A stretch of DNA of 64,000 bases from Kitasatospora xanthocidica (GTDB lineage Bacteria; Actinomycetota; Actinomycetes; Streptomycetales; Streptomycetaceae), in contig NZ_BNBY01000009.1 in NCBI RefSeq assembly GCF_014656195.1, positions 124,001-188,000 on the forward strand. Direction: 5' to 3'. The position numbers and the translations under genes were made by a program. The notes beneath the pieces were generated by a model. That model was not told the DNA's origin and did not search any database. It saw nothing but the letters and a program-made list of their open reading frames with translations. Below are positions 1-9,600 of this stretch, in pieces. The number at the start of each line of letters is the position of its first letter. Position 1 is the first letter of the stretch.

Positions 1-75
1 GGCCCCAACCCGGCGGCCTGGCACCTCGCCGCCGTGCCCGTCCGCCTCGGCCCGCAGGCCCCGGCGGAGGGCTGA
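1..75 (+). CDS. C-terminal end of an unidentified protein (partial)
   Basis: An open frame enters from the left edge and stops with TGA at 73-75. Only 24 codons are visible and the peptide ends in PQAPAEG. It is Pro/Ala-rich with actinomycete codon use, but too short to identify. It may be shadow sequence, although the immediate drop into low-complexity repeats after the stop fits a true gene end. Confidence 0.4.
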   Translation, partial: GPNPAAWHLAAVPVRLGPQAPAEG

Positions 76-433
76 GCCTCCGCCTCGGGAGCCCGGCCGC
101 ACCCGCGCCCGGCCGCACCCGACCCTGACCGACCCGCGCCCGACCGCACCCGCGGCCGGGCGCGTCGTCATGTCCGGGCGGAGCACGCCACGCCGGGCCC
201 GTCCCACCACCGGCCGACGCCCCGTCAGCCCCGCAGCCCAGCCCTGGTGGCGGCTCCACCCGGGCGACCGTACCGTCGACTCGGCCGCACCCACCGGCCG
301 TCACCACCCGGGTACAGCGCGTCAGCCCACACCCGCCGGCCCGGGCCGAACACCGCGACACGCCGCCCCACACCGCGACACCGTCCCACCCCACCTCGAA
401 GCACCGCGCGCGCCGAAAGACAGGTCACCACTG
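76..433. other. Intergenic region with C-rich short repeats
   Basis: This 358-base stretch separates the partial left gene from the beta-helix gene. Bases 92-155 hold several imperfect copies of a CCGCACCCG-like unit. No convincing promoter hexamers were found. Frames open through it are GC-rich artefacts with no signal sequence or ribosome site. Confidence 0.5.
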
Positions 434-1519
434 ATGCCCACGCGACGGGTCCACCACCTCGCCGCGGCCACCGCCGCCGCCACCACCGCCCTGACCACCG
501 TCCTCACCACCCTGGCCGCCGCGCCCGCGGCCCACGCCGTCGACATCGGCCCGGTGCACCTCCTCCGGCCGGGCGAATCGATTCAGCACGCGGTGGACGC
601 CGCCCACCCCGGCGACACCGTCCTGCTGCTCCCCGGCACCTACCGGGGCAGCGTCCGCATCACCACCCCCGGCCTCACCCTGCGCGGCTCCGGCCCGGAC
701 ACCGTGGTCACCCCCGGCACCGGTACGGAGAACGCCTGCGCCACCGCCGGGCACGGCATCTGCGTGGACGGCACCGAGGCGAACCCGCTGTCCGGCGTCA
801 CGGTCGAGTCCCTCGCCGTCACCGGCTTCGCCAAGAACGGCATCGACGCCAGCGGCACCACCGGCCTGACCGTCCGCCGCACCTACGTCCACGACAACGC
901 CCAGCAGGGCATCAGCCAGGAGATGTCCACCCGGGCCGTCATCGTCCACAACCGCTCGACCGACAACGGCCAGTCCGGCGTCTTCCTCGCCAACTACGCC
1001 TACCGCGAGGGCGGTTCGCCCGACACCGGCGGCACCGTGGTGGAGGGCAACGAGCTGTCCGGGAACCGGGTGGGCGTCACCGTCCGCCGGCTGCGCGGGC
1101 TCACCGTCCAGAAGAACGACATCAGGGGCAACTGCGGCGGCGTCTTCGTGGTCGGCGACGAGGGCGTGCCCCGCGCCGGGAACCTCGACGTACGGAACAA
1201 CCGCGTCGTCGCCAACAACAAGTTCTGCCCGGCCAACCCGCGCCTGGGCGCCATCCAGGGCGCCGGGATCGTGGTCACCGGCACCGAGGACGTCCGGGTC
1301 ACCGGGAACGAGGTCCGCGACAACACCGGCACCTCGGACTTCTCCGGCGGCATCGTCCTCTACAAGAGCGTCGTCGGCGTCCCCAACGCCCGGACCGTCG
1401 TCACCGACAACCGGCTGAGCGGCAACGGCCCGGCCGACCTCGCCGACCGCGACGCCGGCACCGACACCACCTTCGCCCGCAACACCTGCGACCGCTCCGA
1501 GCCCTCCGGCCACTGCTGA
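434..1519 (+). CDS. Secreted right-handed parallel beta-helix repeat protein
   Basis: 361 residues. Residues 1-35 form a signal peptide (RR near the start, Ala/Thr-rich core, AHA cleavage site), so the protein should be exported. The rest is a run of short hydrophobic/Asn/Gly repeats such as VRNNRV, VTGNEV and VTDNRL, typical of NosD-type and pectate-lyase-like beta-helices. An early segment (GESIQHAVDAAHPGDTV) matches the usual first coil of these proteins. The ATG at 434 was chosen because it starts the signal peptide; longer in-frame starts add low-complexity sequence. Four Cys in the body may form disulfides. Substrate is unknown; a carbohydrate-binding or lyase-like role is inference. 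It is followed after 66 bases by the O-methyltransferase on the same strand. Confidence 0.85.
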   Translation: MPTRRVHHLAAATAAATTALTTVLTTLAAAPAAHAVDIGPVHLLRPGESIQHAVDAAHPGDTVLLLPGTYRGSVRITTPGLTLRGSGPDTVVTPGTGTENACATAGHGICVDGTEANPLSGVTVESLAVTGFAKNGIDASGTTGLTVRRTYVHDNAQQGISQEMSTRAVIVHNRSTDNGQSGVFLANYAYREGGSPDTGGTVVEGNELSGNRVGVTVRRLRGLTVQKNDIRGNCGGVFVVGDEGVPRAGNLDVRNNRVVANNKFCPANPRLGAIQGAGIVVTGTEDVRVTGNEVRDNTGTSDFSGGIVLYKSVVGVPNARTVVTDNRLSGNGPADLADRDAGTDTTFARNTCDRSEPSGHC

Positions 1520-1585
1520 ACCCCCCTCACCAAGCCCCCCGCCAAGCCCCCGCTCCCCACCCCCGCTCCACCGGGAAGGACGTCC

Positions 1586-2620
1586 ATGACCACCGCACCC
1601 GCCCACACCAGCCCGCAGGCCGCGATGCGCCTGCGCGAGCTCGTCTTCGGCGCCGCCTGCGCCGCCGCCGTCCGCGCGGCGGCCCGGCTCGGCGTCGCCG
1701 ACGCGCTCGGCGACACCCCGACCGCCGTCACCGACCTCGCCGCCGCGCTCGACACCGAGCCCCGCCAGCTGCGCCGCCTGCTGCGCGCCCTCACCTGCTA
1801 CGGGATCTTCGCCGAGACCGCCGACGACCGCTTCGAGCACACCGAGATGTCCCGGCTGCTGCGCGAGGACGCCCCCAACTCCCTGCGCTACATCTCCCTC
1901 TGGTGCACCGAGCCGTGGACCTGGGAGGCCTGGCCGAAGCTGGACGAGGCGGTCCGCTCCGGCCGCAACGTCTTCCCCGAGCTGTTCGGCAAGGAGTTCT
2001 TCGAGTACCTGCACAGCGAGGGCGGCGACTCGGCGAAGGTCTTCGACAAGGCGATGACCACCTCCAGCCGGCAGTCCGCCCGGGACTTCGCCGACTACCT
2101 GGACCTCACCGGCGTCGACTCGGTCGTCGACATCGGCGGCGGCCAGGGCCACGTGCTGGCCAGCCTGCTGGACAAGCACCCGGCGCTGCACGGCACCCTG
2201 CTCGACCTGCCCAAGGTCGTGGCCGGCGCCGACCCGCGGCTGCGGGAGGGCGGCGCCTTCTCCGCCCGCGCCCGGCTGGTGCCGGGCGACTGCCGGGTGG
2301 ACATCCCGGTCCGCGCCGACCTCTACATCATCAAGAACATCCTGGAGTGGGACGACGAGAGCACCCGCCGCACCCTCGCCAACGTGGTGAAGGCGGCCCG
2401 CCCCGGCGCCCGGGTGGTGGTGGTGGAGAACCTCGTCGACAACAGCCCCTCGATGCGCTTCACCACCGCGATGGACCTGATGCTGATGCTCAACGTCGGC
2501 GGTGCCAAGCACTCCGAGGAGAGCATGGTCCGGCTGATGGAGGAGGCCGGTCTCACCGTCACCGAGGTCTGCCCGGTCAACCCCTACCTGCACGCCTTCG
2601 AGGCCACCGTCCGCGGCTGA
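1586..2620 (+). CDS. SAM-dependent O-methyltransferase (acetylserotonin/TcmN-type)
   Basis: 344 residues, the usual length for small-molecule O-methyltransferases of the hydroxyneurosporene/acetylserotonin family that tailor aromatic polyketides. Residues about 10-110 form the helical dimerisation winged-helix part. The SAM-binding loop VVDIGGGQGH lies near residues 181-190 and the acidic ribose contact follows in LLDLPKVV. The conserved NILEWDDE stretch near 253 is where family members carry catalytic or helper residues. The ATG has a good site (GGAAGGA, six bases away). Because it lies near a whiE-type pigment cluster, O-methylation of that polyketide is a plausible role, but a sortase locus separates them and the gene is on the other strand. 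Confidence 0.85.
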   Translation: MTTAPAHTSPQAAMRLRELVFGAACAAAVRAAARLGVADALGDTPTAVTDLAAALDTEPRQLRRLLRALTCYGIFAETADDRFEHTEMSRLLREDAPNSLRYISLWCTEPWTWEAWPKLDEAVRSGRNVFPELFGKEFFEYLHSEGGDSAKVFDKAMTTSSRQSARDFADYLDLTGVDSVVDIGGGQGHVLASLLDKHPALHGTLLDLPKVVAGADPRLREGGAFSARARLVPGDCRVDIPVRADLYIIKNILEWDDESTRRTLANVVKAARPGARVVVVENLVDNSPSMRFTTAMDLMLMLNVGGAKHSEESMVRLMEEAGLTVTEVCPVNPYLHAFEATVRG

Positions 2621-2636
2621 CCGCAGGCACCGACAA

Positions 2637-2680
2637 CGACGACCGCCGGCCCCCGGTCTCCCGGGGCCCGGCGGTCGTCG
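2637..2680 (+). terminator. Terminator hairpin after the O-methyltransferase
   Basis: Bases 2637-2649 pair perfectly with 2668-2680 (13 bp), and an inner CCCCGG/CCGGGG stem (2651-2656 with 2661-2666) closes on a TCTC loop. It begins 17 bases past the stop codon. No U-tract follows, as is common in streptomycetes. Confidence 0.8.
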
Positions 2681-2747
2681 GCGTGCACCGCTCCTGGTGG
2701 GCGCGTCAGGCAGGGCGCGCCAGGTGGGGCGAGTCAGGCAGGGCGCG

Positions 2748-3443
2748 TCAGGCCTTGTGCGAGGACTCCAGGTGGGCGAAGACCACCACGTTGTCCAGGT
2801 AGTCCCGGCGCTTCTTGTCGTAGGTGCCGCCGCAGGTGATCAGCCGCAGCTGGGCGTCGGGGGTCTTGCCGTAGACCTTCTGGTCGGGGAAGGCGTCCTT
2901 GGCGAAGGTCTCCACCGAGTCCACCGAGAAGACCGCGACGGTGCCGTCGGCGCGGGCCACCTCGACCTTGTTCCCGGGCAGCAGCAGGCTCAGCAGCAGG
3001 AACACCGCCGGGCCCTTGGTGGTGTCCACGTGGCCGGCGACGACCGCGCTGCCGCGTTCGCCCGGGGTCACGCCGTCCCGGTACCAGCCGACCAGGTTCT
3101 TGTCGTCCGGCGGCGGGGCGTTGAGCTGGCCGCCCGGGCCGAGGGTCAGCTCGGTGAACGGCGCGTCCACGGCGATCTGCGGGATCCGCAGCCGGGCCGG
3201 CTTGGCGCGCTTCAGCGCCGGGGCCGCCGGGGCCGCGGGCGCCGCCGCCGGTGGCGGAGTGGCGGCCGCGGACGGCCCGGGGGCGGCCGGTGCGATGGCC
3301 GCCGGGGGAGCGGCCTGGGTGGCCGTCGAGTCGGTGCTCGGCTCGGTGTCCACCGAGTTGTAGATCAGCAGCAGACCGACCGCTGCCGCGCCCATCCCCG
3401 CGCGCAGCAGCCGGGGCATTCCAGAGGCGGGACCGCCCGTCAT
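2748..3443 (-). CDS. Class F sortase
   Basis: 231 residues. A single N-terminal membrane segment (about residues 11-27) is followed by a Pro/Ala linker to about residue 80 and then the sortase beta-barrel. The catalytic His is in AGHVD (H138) and the nucleophile in LITCGG (C204), with the DKKRRDY segment supplying the Arg region. It transpeptidates sorting-signal proteins at the outer membrane face. The start has GGAGGACAGG just upstream. It is 102 bases downstream of, and on the same strand as, a secreted protein with a sortase-like C-terminal signal, which suggests an enzyme-substrate pair. Confidence 0.9.
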   Translation of the reverse strand: MTGGPASGMPRLLRAGMGAAAVGLLLIYNSVDTEPSTDSTATQAAPPAAIAPAAPGPSAAATPPPAAAPAAPAAPALKRAKPARLRIPQIAVDAPFTELTLGPGGQLNAPPPDDKNLVGWYRDGVTPGERGSAVVAGHVDTTKGPAVFLLLSLLLPGNKVEVARADGTVAVFSVDSVETFAKDAFPDQKVYGKTPDAQLRLITCGGTYDKKRRDYLDNVVVFAHLESSHKA

Positions 3444-3545
3444 TCCTGTCCTCCGCTCACACGGGTCCGAACGGACCGCCGCCCCCGGTGCGCCCCGTCC
3501 CGGCCGGGGAGGCGCCCGGAGGCGGCGGAAGTGGGGCGCCGGGCG

Positions 3546-4001
3546 TCAGGCGACCGCGCCGGAGGCACGGCGGCCGCGGCGCAGGGCGTAGGCGCCGGCC
3601 CCGAGGCCGCCGAGCAGCAGCACCGCGCCGGAGGCGAGCCCGCCGCCGGACAGCGCCAGACCGCCGCCACCGGTGTGCACACCGCCGTGCGGGGTCGTGT
3701 GGTCCTCGTCCTTGGCCTCGGTGCCCTTGTGCTCACCGGAGCCCTTGTGCTCCTCGGTGCCCTTGTGCTCCTCGGAGGCGGCGGGGGCGCCCTTCTTGTC
3801 GTCGGCCGGCTTGGAGCTGTCGGCCGGCTTGGCGGCGTCGGCGGGCTTGGAGCTGTCGGCGGCCGTCGACTTGTCCTGCTTCTCCTGCCAGGTGAGGTTC
3901 TTGCCCTGGTCGGAGGAGCCGTCGGCGAAGGCCATGGGGGCGCCGACGGTGAGGACGGCGGCGACGGCCGCCCCGGCGAGCAGCGTGCGTGCAGAACGCA
4001 T
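3546..4001 (-). CDS. Putative wall-anchored secreted protein with LALSG sorting-like tail
   Basis: 151 residues from the ATG at 4001, chosen for its site (GGAAGGA, eight bases away) and because it begins a signal peptide (residues 1-27, cleavage near AFA). The mature part is hydrophilic with repeats: SKPAD-type units (about 50-68) and EHKG-type units (78-94). The C-terminus has LALSG (115-119), a hydrophobic helix (about 122-140) and RRGRR. That tripartite layout is a cell-wall sorting signal; LALSG resembles the LAxTG motif used by streptomycete sortases, with Ser for Thr. The next gene downstream is a class F sortase. The role of the exposed part is unknown. Confidence 0.75.
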   Translation of the reverse strand: MRSARTLLAGAAVAAVLTVGAPMAFADGSSDQGKNLTWQEKQDKSTAADSSKPADAAKPADSSKPADDKKGAPAASEEHKGTEEHKGSGEHKGTEAKDEDHTTPHGGVHTGGGGLALSGGGLASGAVLLLGGLGAGAYALRRGRRASGAVA

Positions 4002-4362
4002 GAGGATGATCCTTCCGGCGCGCGGACCCGCGACTGCCGGCTCGGTGCCGGACAAAGGGGACTCGCGGGGGGTGCGCCTGATCCACCGTCATCCACCGTG
4101 CCGCCGCCTGCCACCGGAGCGTGGCAGCGCCGGTGCTGACTGTGCGCCCTTCGGGTGGACTCCCGGGTGTGTTCACCCGGGCGCGCGGGCGATCCGGGTG
4201 AATCCGCGCCCGGGACGGCGCGAGGCGGTAGGGGAATCACAGGGGAACGGCAGGGAGTCACAGGGGAACGGCAGAGGAACACACGGGGAAGCGGCAGGGG
4301 GACGGCACATGGGCCCGCCCCCGGCGCGGTGCCGGGGGCGGGCCCATCGGGGCGAGCCGGGA
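4002..4362. other. Intergenic region with tandem repeats and two hairpins
   Basis: This 361-base gap holds three elements. A hairpin at 4162-4181 (CCCGGGTG, TGTT loop, CACCCGGG) lies in the upstream region of the wall-protein gene. Imperfect tandem repeats of about 21 bases run from 4237 to 4297. The terminator of the pigment operon is listed separately. No coding sequence is supported. Confidence 0.6.
4309..4347 (-). terminator. Terminator of the spore-pigment operon
   Basis: A perfect 17-bp inverted repeat (4309-4325 with 4331-4347) has a GCGGT loop. It lies 16 bases beyond the stop of the last minus-strand cluster gene. The very high GC stem is a typical streptomycete terminator. Confidence 0.85.
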
Positions 4363-4683
4363 TCAGCGGTCCCAGCGGTAGAACTCCCGCGCCATCGCGT
4401 CCTTGGGCTCGCGCCAGGTGGCGGGGTCGTAGGCCTGGACGAAGGAGGTCAGGCGGTCGCTGACGGACCGGAACTCCGGGTGTCCGACGACCTGGGCGAC
4501 GGCCGGGCCGGGCGGGCGGTCGGCCTCGATCAGGTGCAGGTAGACGTCGCCGAACTGGAAGAGGCTGCGTCCGGTCACCCCGATCAGGTGCGGCAGTTCG
4601 CCCTGGTCGGAGGCGGCGAACACCTCGGCGATGTCCGGCGCGGCCTCCGGCTTCATCCGGGCGACGATCAGCGCCCGGTGCAC
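4363..4683 (-). CDS. whiE-ORFVII: TcmI-family polyketide cyclase (whiE ORFVII type)
   Basis: 106 residues from a GTG at 4683; TcmI-type cyclases are about 109 residues. The start HRALIVARMKPEAAPDIAEV and the GRSLFQFGDVYLHL segment are characteristic of this ferredoxin-like-fold family, which closes a later ring of the aromatic polyketide. The GTG lies five bases after the aromatase stop, so translation is probably coupled. It is the last gene of the operon, followed by a strong hairpin. Confidence 0.9.
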   Translation of the reverse strand: MHRALIVARMKPEAAPDIAEVFAASDQGELPHLIGVTGRSLFQFGDVYLHLIEADRPPGPAVAQVVGHPEFRSVSDRLTSFVQAYDPATWREPKDAMAREFYRWDR

Positions 4684-4688
4684 GCCGC

Positions 4689-5406
<718 letters not shown>

Positions 5407-5455
5407 GGGGTGTCCCTTCGGGGTGTGACGGAGCGGTCCAGGACCGCGGTGTGGT

Positions 5456-6697
5456 TCAGGACCGCTCCCCGCGCCGGAGCACCAGCGCGGAGTTGGAGCC
5501 CATCAGCCCGCGACTGAGCACCAGGGCGGTGCGCAGTTCGGCCGGGCGGGCGCGGTCGGTCACCAGGGCGAGGTCGTGGCAGACCTCGGTGACGTTGGGG
5601 GTGGGCGGCAGCACGCCGTCCTCCATGGCCAGCACGGCGGCGGTCACGTCCAGCAGCGGGGCGCCGCAGTAGGCCCGCCCCGTACCGGTCTTGGGCGCGG
5701 TGACCGGGACGCGTTCGGCGGCCGGGCCGAGCGCGTCGGCCAGCGCCAGCGCCTCCGCCCGGTCGGCTTCGGGCACGCCCAGGGCGTCCGCGAAGACCAC
5801 GTCGATCTCCTCGGGCGCGATCCGGGCCCGGTCCAGCGCGATCCGGATCGCGGCGGCCAGCCCCTCCCGGGACTCCGCCCAGCGGGAGGCCCCGGTGAAG
5901 GTGGCGCCGTGCCCGGCCAGGTGGGCCCGGACGGCGGCGCCGCGCCGCCGGGCCGCCTGCTCGTCCTCCAGCAGCAGCATCGCACCGCCCTCGGCGGGGG
6001 CGAAGCCGCGGGCCTTCGCGGTGAACGGCAGGTAGGCCTCCTCGGCCCGCTCGGCCAGGCTGAGCTCGGGGTAGCCGAGCTGGCAGACCATCGAGTACGG
6101 CGCCAGCGGGGCCTCGGCGGCGCCGGCCACCACCGCGTCGGTGCCGCGCTCGATCGCGCGGGCGGCGTGCGCGAGGGCGTCCAGGCCGCCGGCCTCGTCG
6201 CTGGCGACGACGCCGCACGGGCCCTTGTAGCCGCCGCGGATGGAGATCTGGCCGGTGCTGGCCGCGTAGAACCAGGCGATGGACTGGTACGGTCCGACGA
6301 ACCTCGGCCCCTGGCCCCAGAGTTGCTGGAGCTCGCGCTGGCCGAACTCGCCGCCGCCGGAGCCGGCCGCGGTCACCACGCCGACCGCGAAGGGGTCCTC
6401 CGGGTCGGGCCGGAAGCCGGCGTCCGCCACCGCCAGGTCGGCGGCGGCCATCGCGTAGTGCGTGAACCGGTCGGTCTGCACCAGGAAGCGGTTGTCGATC
6501 GCCGACTGCGGCTCGAAGTCCCGCACCTGGCCCGCGATCCTGAGCGGCAGCCCGGTGCAGCCCTCGCGGGATATCCGGTCGAGGACGCTCACGCCCTGCC
6601 TGGTGGCCTTCCAGAAGGCGTCGGCCCCGACACCGTTCGGTGCCACCACGCCGAGGCCGGTGACCACCGCCCGGCGTCCCTGCTGACGTGACGTCAT
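5456..6697 (-). CDS. whiE-ORFIV: Ketosynthase beta / chain-length factor (whiE ORFIV type)
   Basis: 413 residues with the thiolase fold. It starts at the ATG at 6697 (MTSRQQGRRAVVTGLGVVAP), five bases after the KS-alpha stop. The KS cysteine position is occupied by Glu: SDEAGGLDA, E168, aligns with CTSGLDA of KS-alpha. Most antibiotic chain-length factors have Gln here. It pairs with KS-alpha to decarboxylate malonyl-ACP and set chain length. The gene order alpha-beta-ACP is diagnostic for type II clusters. Confidence 0.95.
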   Translation of the reverse strand: MTSRQQGRRAVVTGLGVVAPNGVGADAFWKATRQGVSVLDRISREGCTGLPLRIAGQVRDFEPQSAIDNRFLVQTDRFTHYAMAAADLAVADAGFRPDPEDPFAVGVVTAAGSGGGEFGQRELQQLWGQGPRFVGPYQSIAWFYAASTGQISIRGGYKGPCGVVASDEAGGLDALAHAARAIERGTDAVVAGAAEAPLAPYSMVCQLGYPELSLAERAEEAYLPFTAKARGFAPAEGGAMLLLEDEQAARRRGAAVRAHLAGHGATFTGASRWAESREGLAAAIRIALDRARIAPEEIDVVFADALGVPEADRAEALALADALGPAAERVPVTAPKTGTGRAYCGAPLLDVTAAVLAMEDGVLPPTPNVTEVCHDLALVTDRARPAELRTALVLSRGLMGSNSALVLRRGERS

Positions 6698-6702
6698 GGA
6701 AC

Positions 6703-7959
6703 TCACCCCGTTCTGTTGAGCACGACGGCGGACTGGAATCCGCCGAATCCGCTGCCGACCGAGAGGATGTGGCTCAGCGGCAGCTCGCGCGCGGTGCGCG
6801 GCACGTAGTCGAGGTCGCACTCCGGGTCCGGAGTCTCGTAGTTGGCGGTCGGCGGCACGACGCCGTGGGCGAGCGCCAGGGTGCAGGCGACGACCTCGAT
6901 GGCACCGATCGCGCCGAGCGAGTGCCCGACCATCGACTTGATCGAGCTCATCGGCGTGGCGAACGCGTGCTCGCCCAGCGAGCGCTTGACGGCCGCGGTC
7001 TCGTGCCGGTCGTTCTGCTTGGTGCCCGAGCCGTGCGCGTTGACGTAGTCGACGTCGGTGCGGTCGACCCGGGCGTGGGCGAGCGCGTGGTCGATCGCCC
7101 GGGACATCTCCAGCCCCTCCTTGGTGAGGCCGGTCATGTGGTACGCGTTGCCGAAGGTGGCGAAGCCGCCGACCTCGCCGTAGATCCGGGCGCCGCGGCG
7201 GCGGGCGTGCTCCAGCTCCTCCAGCACCAGGACGGCGCCGCCCTCGCCCAGGACGAAGCCGTCGCGGTCGGCGTCGAAGGGGCGGGAGGCGTGCTGCGGG
7301 TCGTCGTTGCGCTCGCTGGTGGCCTTGATGGCGTCGAAGCAGGCGACGGTGATCGGCGAGATCGGGGAGTCGGACGCGCCGGCGACGCAGATGTCGGCGC
7401 GGCCCTCCTCGACCGCCTGGAAGCCGTAGCCGATCGCGTCCAGACCGGAGGTGCAGCCGGTGGAGACGGTCTGCACCGGGCCGCGGGCACCGGTCCGCTC
7501 GGCCACCGCGGAGGCGAGCGTGCTGGGCGCGAAGGCCCGGTGCAGCTGCGGCTCCGCCTGCCGGTGGTCCACGTCCCAGCGCGCGCCGCCGGCGCTGACC
7601 AGGGCGTAGTCGTGCTCCAGCCGGGTGGTGCCGCCGACGGCGGTGCCGAGCGAGACGGCGATCCGCCACGGGTCCTCGGCGGTGAGGTCCAGACCGGCGT
7701 CGGCGATCGCCTCGTCGGCCGCGACCATCGCGAACTGGACGTAGCGGTCCGCCCGTCGGACGTCTTCCGGTCCAAGCCCGTGGGCCGCCGGGTCGAAGTC
7801 GACCTCGGCGGCGATCCGGGAGCGGAACCCGGTGGGGTCGAAGAGCGTGATGCCCCGGGTCGCGGTGCGGCCGGCCGTGAGGAGTTCCCAGAACGCCGGG
7901 ACCCCGACCCCGCCGGGCGCGACCACACCGATCCCGGTGACGGCGACGCGCCGGGTCAC
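6703..7959 (-). CDS. whiE-ORFIII: Ketosynthase alpha (whiE ORFIII type)
   Basis: 418 residues. The catalytic triad is visible: C169 in [10 protein letters not shown]309 in [11 protein letters not shown] and H346 in [10 protein letters not shown]. It catalyses decarboxylative Claisen condensations as a heterodimer with the following KS-beta. The GTG start overlaps the cupin stop in GTGA (7956-7959), a coupled arrangement. The whole context (cupin upstream, CLF-ACP-aromatase-cyclase downstream, hydroxylase divergent) marks this as the spore-pigment ketosynthase rather than an antibiotic one. Confidence 0.96.
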   Translation of the reverse strand: MTRRVAVTGIGVVAPGGVGVPAFWELLTAGRTATRGITLFDPTGFRSRIAAEVDFDPAAHGLGPEDVRRADRYVQFAMVAADEAIADAGLDLTAEDPWRIAVSLGTAVGGTTRLEHDYALVSAGGARWDVDHRQAEPQLHRAFAPSTLASAVAERTGARGPVQTVSTGCTSGLDAIGYGFQAVEEGRADICVAGASDSPISPITVACFDAIKATSERNDDPQHASRPFDADRDGFVLGEGGAVLVLEELEHARRRGARIYGEVGGFATFGNAYHMTGLTKEGLEMSRAIDHALAHARVDRTDVDYVNAHGSGTKQNDRHETAAVKRSLGEHAFATPMSSIKSMVGHSLGAIGAIEVVACTLALAHGVVPPTANYETPDPECDLDYVPRTARELPLSHILSVGSGFGGFQSAVVLNRTG

Positions 7960-8381
7960 GAGGCCACCTTGGCGTGTTCCGGCGGGCCCGAGGCGGCGGA
8001 CTCCTCGGTGGTCACGTGGCCGAGGTCGGGGCGCGGGGCGAGCGGGCCGAGGTGGAAGACCATCCGGGCCTCGGTGTCGCCGACGTTGCGGAAGCGGTGG
8101 CGCATGTTGATCGGGATCATCAGGCCCTGGTCGGGCTTGAGCGGGTGGGGCTTCCCGTCCAGGTCCACCTCCAGCTCGCCGCAGACGACGAAGACGAACT
8201 CCTCGGAGTACGGGTGGTAGTGCTCGCCGATCCGCTCGCCCGGCTTGACGATGGCCAGGCCCATGAAGCCGCTGGTCGCCCCGCAGCTGGTCGGGGTGAG
8301 CATGGTGCGCAGCTCGGCGCCGTGGCGGCGGTTCTCCGGAGCCTCGTCGACGTTGACGATCCGTGGGTAGTGCGTGGTCAT
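7956..8381 (-). CDS. whiE-ORFII: Cupin-domain protein (whiE ORFII type)
   Basis: 141 residues forming one small beta-barrel. The first cupin motif is [21 protein letters not shown] (about residues 52-72), with His and Glu metal ligands; the second is in the MRHRFRN stretch near 94-100. Cupins at this place in spore-pigment clusters are conserved, but their step is not settled; a cyclase or oxygenase helper role is usually proposed. The start has GGAGGAAG upstream. Confidence 0.92.
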   Translation of the reverse strand: MTTHYPRIVNVDEAPENRRHGAELRTMLTPTSCGATSGFMGLAIVKPGERIGEHYHPYSEEFVFVVCGELEVDLDGKPHPLKPDQGLMIPINMRHRFRNVGDTEARMVFHLGPLAPRPDLGHVTTEESAASGPPEHAKVAS

Positions 8382-8424
8382 GGTGGTCTTCCTCCGGTGG
8401 AGTTGACGAGGGGGGGAGGGAGGG

Positions 8425-9600
8425 TCAGTCGGTGCCGGGCCCGTCGGAGCTGCGGTCGGTGACCGGGTTCATCGCGCGGGCGGCGAGGAACGCGCTGAGC
8501 CCGGCGACGGTGCGCAGGTCGCCCTGCGGGCCGAGGTCGAGCAGCCGGGCCAGGGCGGCCGCCTCCTGGTCGTCCGCCACGCCGAGCGCGGCCGCCGGGT
8601 CGGCCTCGGCCGGCACCCGCAGGTCGACCAGGCGGACCACCACGTCCTCGCGCTGGAAGACGGTGCCCGCCGCCACGGGCCCGGTCGGGTCGGCGGTGGC
8701 CAGGTTGTCGTAGTCGGCGAGCAGCTCGGCCACGACCCGCCCCTCGCCGGGGCGGACGGGGTAGAGCACGGCGTGCCGGTGCAGCCGGCCGGAGGCGGGG
8801 GAGCTGGCGATCGCCTGGTGCCTGGCGGGCAGCGCCGCCTTGGCGAAGAAGGCCCGGGCGGACTGCGGGTCGCCCAGCTGGCGGGCTTCCTCCAGGTAGG
8901 GGTTGATCGCCTCCTCGACCGCCCGGACCTCGGGCTGCATCGCCACGTGGCGCAAAGCGTCGCCCAGGCTGCCGACCACCTCGACGGCCCGCACCACCCG
9001 GTTGCCGTGCATGAACAGCGAGGTGCGCCGCAGCCGGGTGTGCTCGTCCACCTCGGCCTTGGGGGAGGTGTAGCCGGAGAGGATCCTGGCCACCTCGGAC
9101 TCGCTGCCGGGCTTGACGGTGAAGGTCAGGGCGTGCCGGACCACGCCGTCCGGGCCCGGGTCGGCCTTCGGCGGGCCGACCTGCCCGGCGGGCGCGGTGC
9201 GCGGCAGGCCCGGCGGCACCTCCATCGGGGCCCGGGTGCCGGTGGAGCCGGCCGCCGAGGTCTCGCGCAGGACGGCGTAGCGCAGCGAGCGGAAGTTGTC
9301 GCTGACGCAGCCGTGCATCGGCTTGACCATCTCGCGGTGGGCCGGGCTGTCCACCCACTCCAGGAAGGTCTCCTGGTCCCTCCACTCGCTGGTGATCAGC
9401 CACTGGCGCGGGTCGTTGATCGACTGGCACAGCTGGTCACTGACGTGGCCGGGGACCGAGGCCACCTGGTGGCGCAGCTGCTCGTAGACGTCGAGGAAGC
9501 GCTGCTGGGCGCCGTCCTGGATCTCCAGCATCAGCACCACCCGCAAGCGGGAGTCGGACTCGTCCTGCTGCTTCGGCTGGGGTTCGGACAGAGTTGTCAT
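8425..9600 (-). CDS. whiE-ORFI: SchA/CurD-like protein with antibiotic-monooxygenase-type domains (whiE ORFI type)
   Basis: 391 residues. The N-terminal part (about 20-118) is an ABM-like ferredoxin-fold domain ([20 protein letters not shown], then [17 protein letters not shown]). Two further related segments follow: [19 protein letters not shown] near 155 and [19 protein letters not shown] near 275. This matches the SchA/CurD family found only as the first gene of spore-pigment operons. The precise reaction is unproven. It opens the minus-strand operon and lies 304 bases from the divergent hydroxylase. Confidence 0.88.
   Translation of the reverse strand: MTTLSEPQPKQQDESDSRLRVVLMLEIQDGAQQRFLDVYEQLRHQVASVPGHVSDQLCQSINDPRQWLITSEWRDQETFLEWVDSPAHREMVKPMHGCVSDNFRSLRYAVLRETSAAGSTGTRAPMEVPPGLPRTAPAGQVGPPKADPGPDGVVRHALTFTVKPGSESEVARILSGYTSPKAEVDEHTRLRRTSLFMHGNRVVRAVEVVGSLGDALRHVAMQPEVRAVEEAINPYLEEARQLGDPQSARAFFAKAALPARHQAIASSPASGRLHRHAVLYPVRPGEGRVVAELLADYDNLATADPTGPVAAGTVFQREDVVVRLVDLRVPAEADPAAALGVADDQEAAALARLLDLGPQGDLRTVAGLSAFLAARAMNPVTDRSSDGPGTD

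Noticed and set aside
425-2593. Long minus-strand frame opposite the beta-helix and methyltransferase genes
   Set aside because: Composition is Val/Gly/Ala low complexity typical of antisense GC-rich DNA, and it covers two clear plus-strand genes.
8425-9600. Two separate monooxygenase genes
   Set aside because: The three ABM-like segments are continuous in one frame with one start and match the SchA/CurD layout, so it is a single protein.
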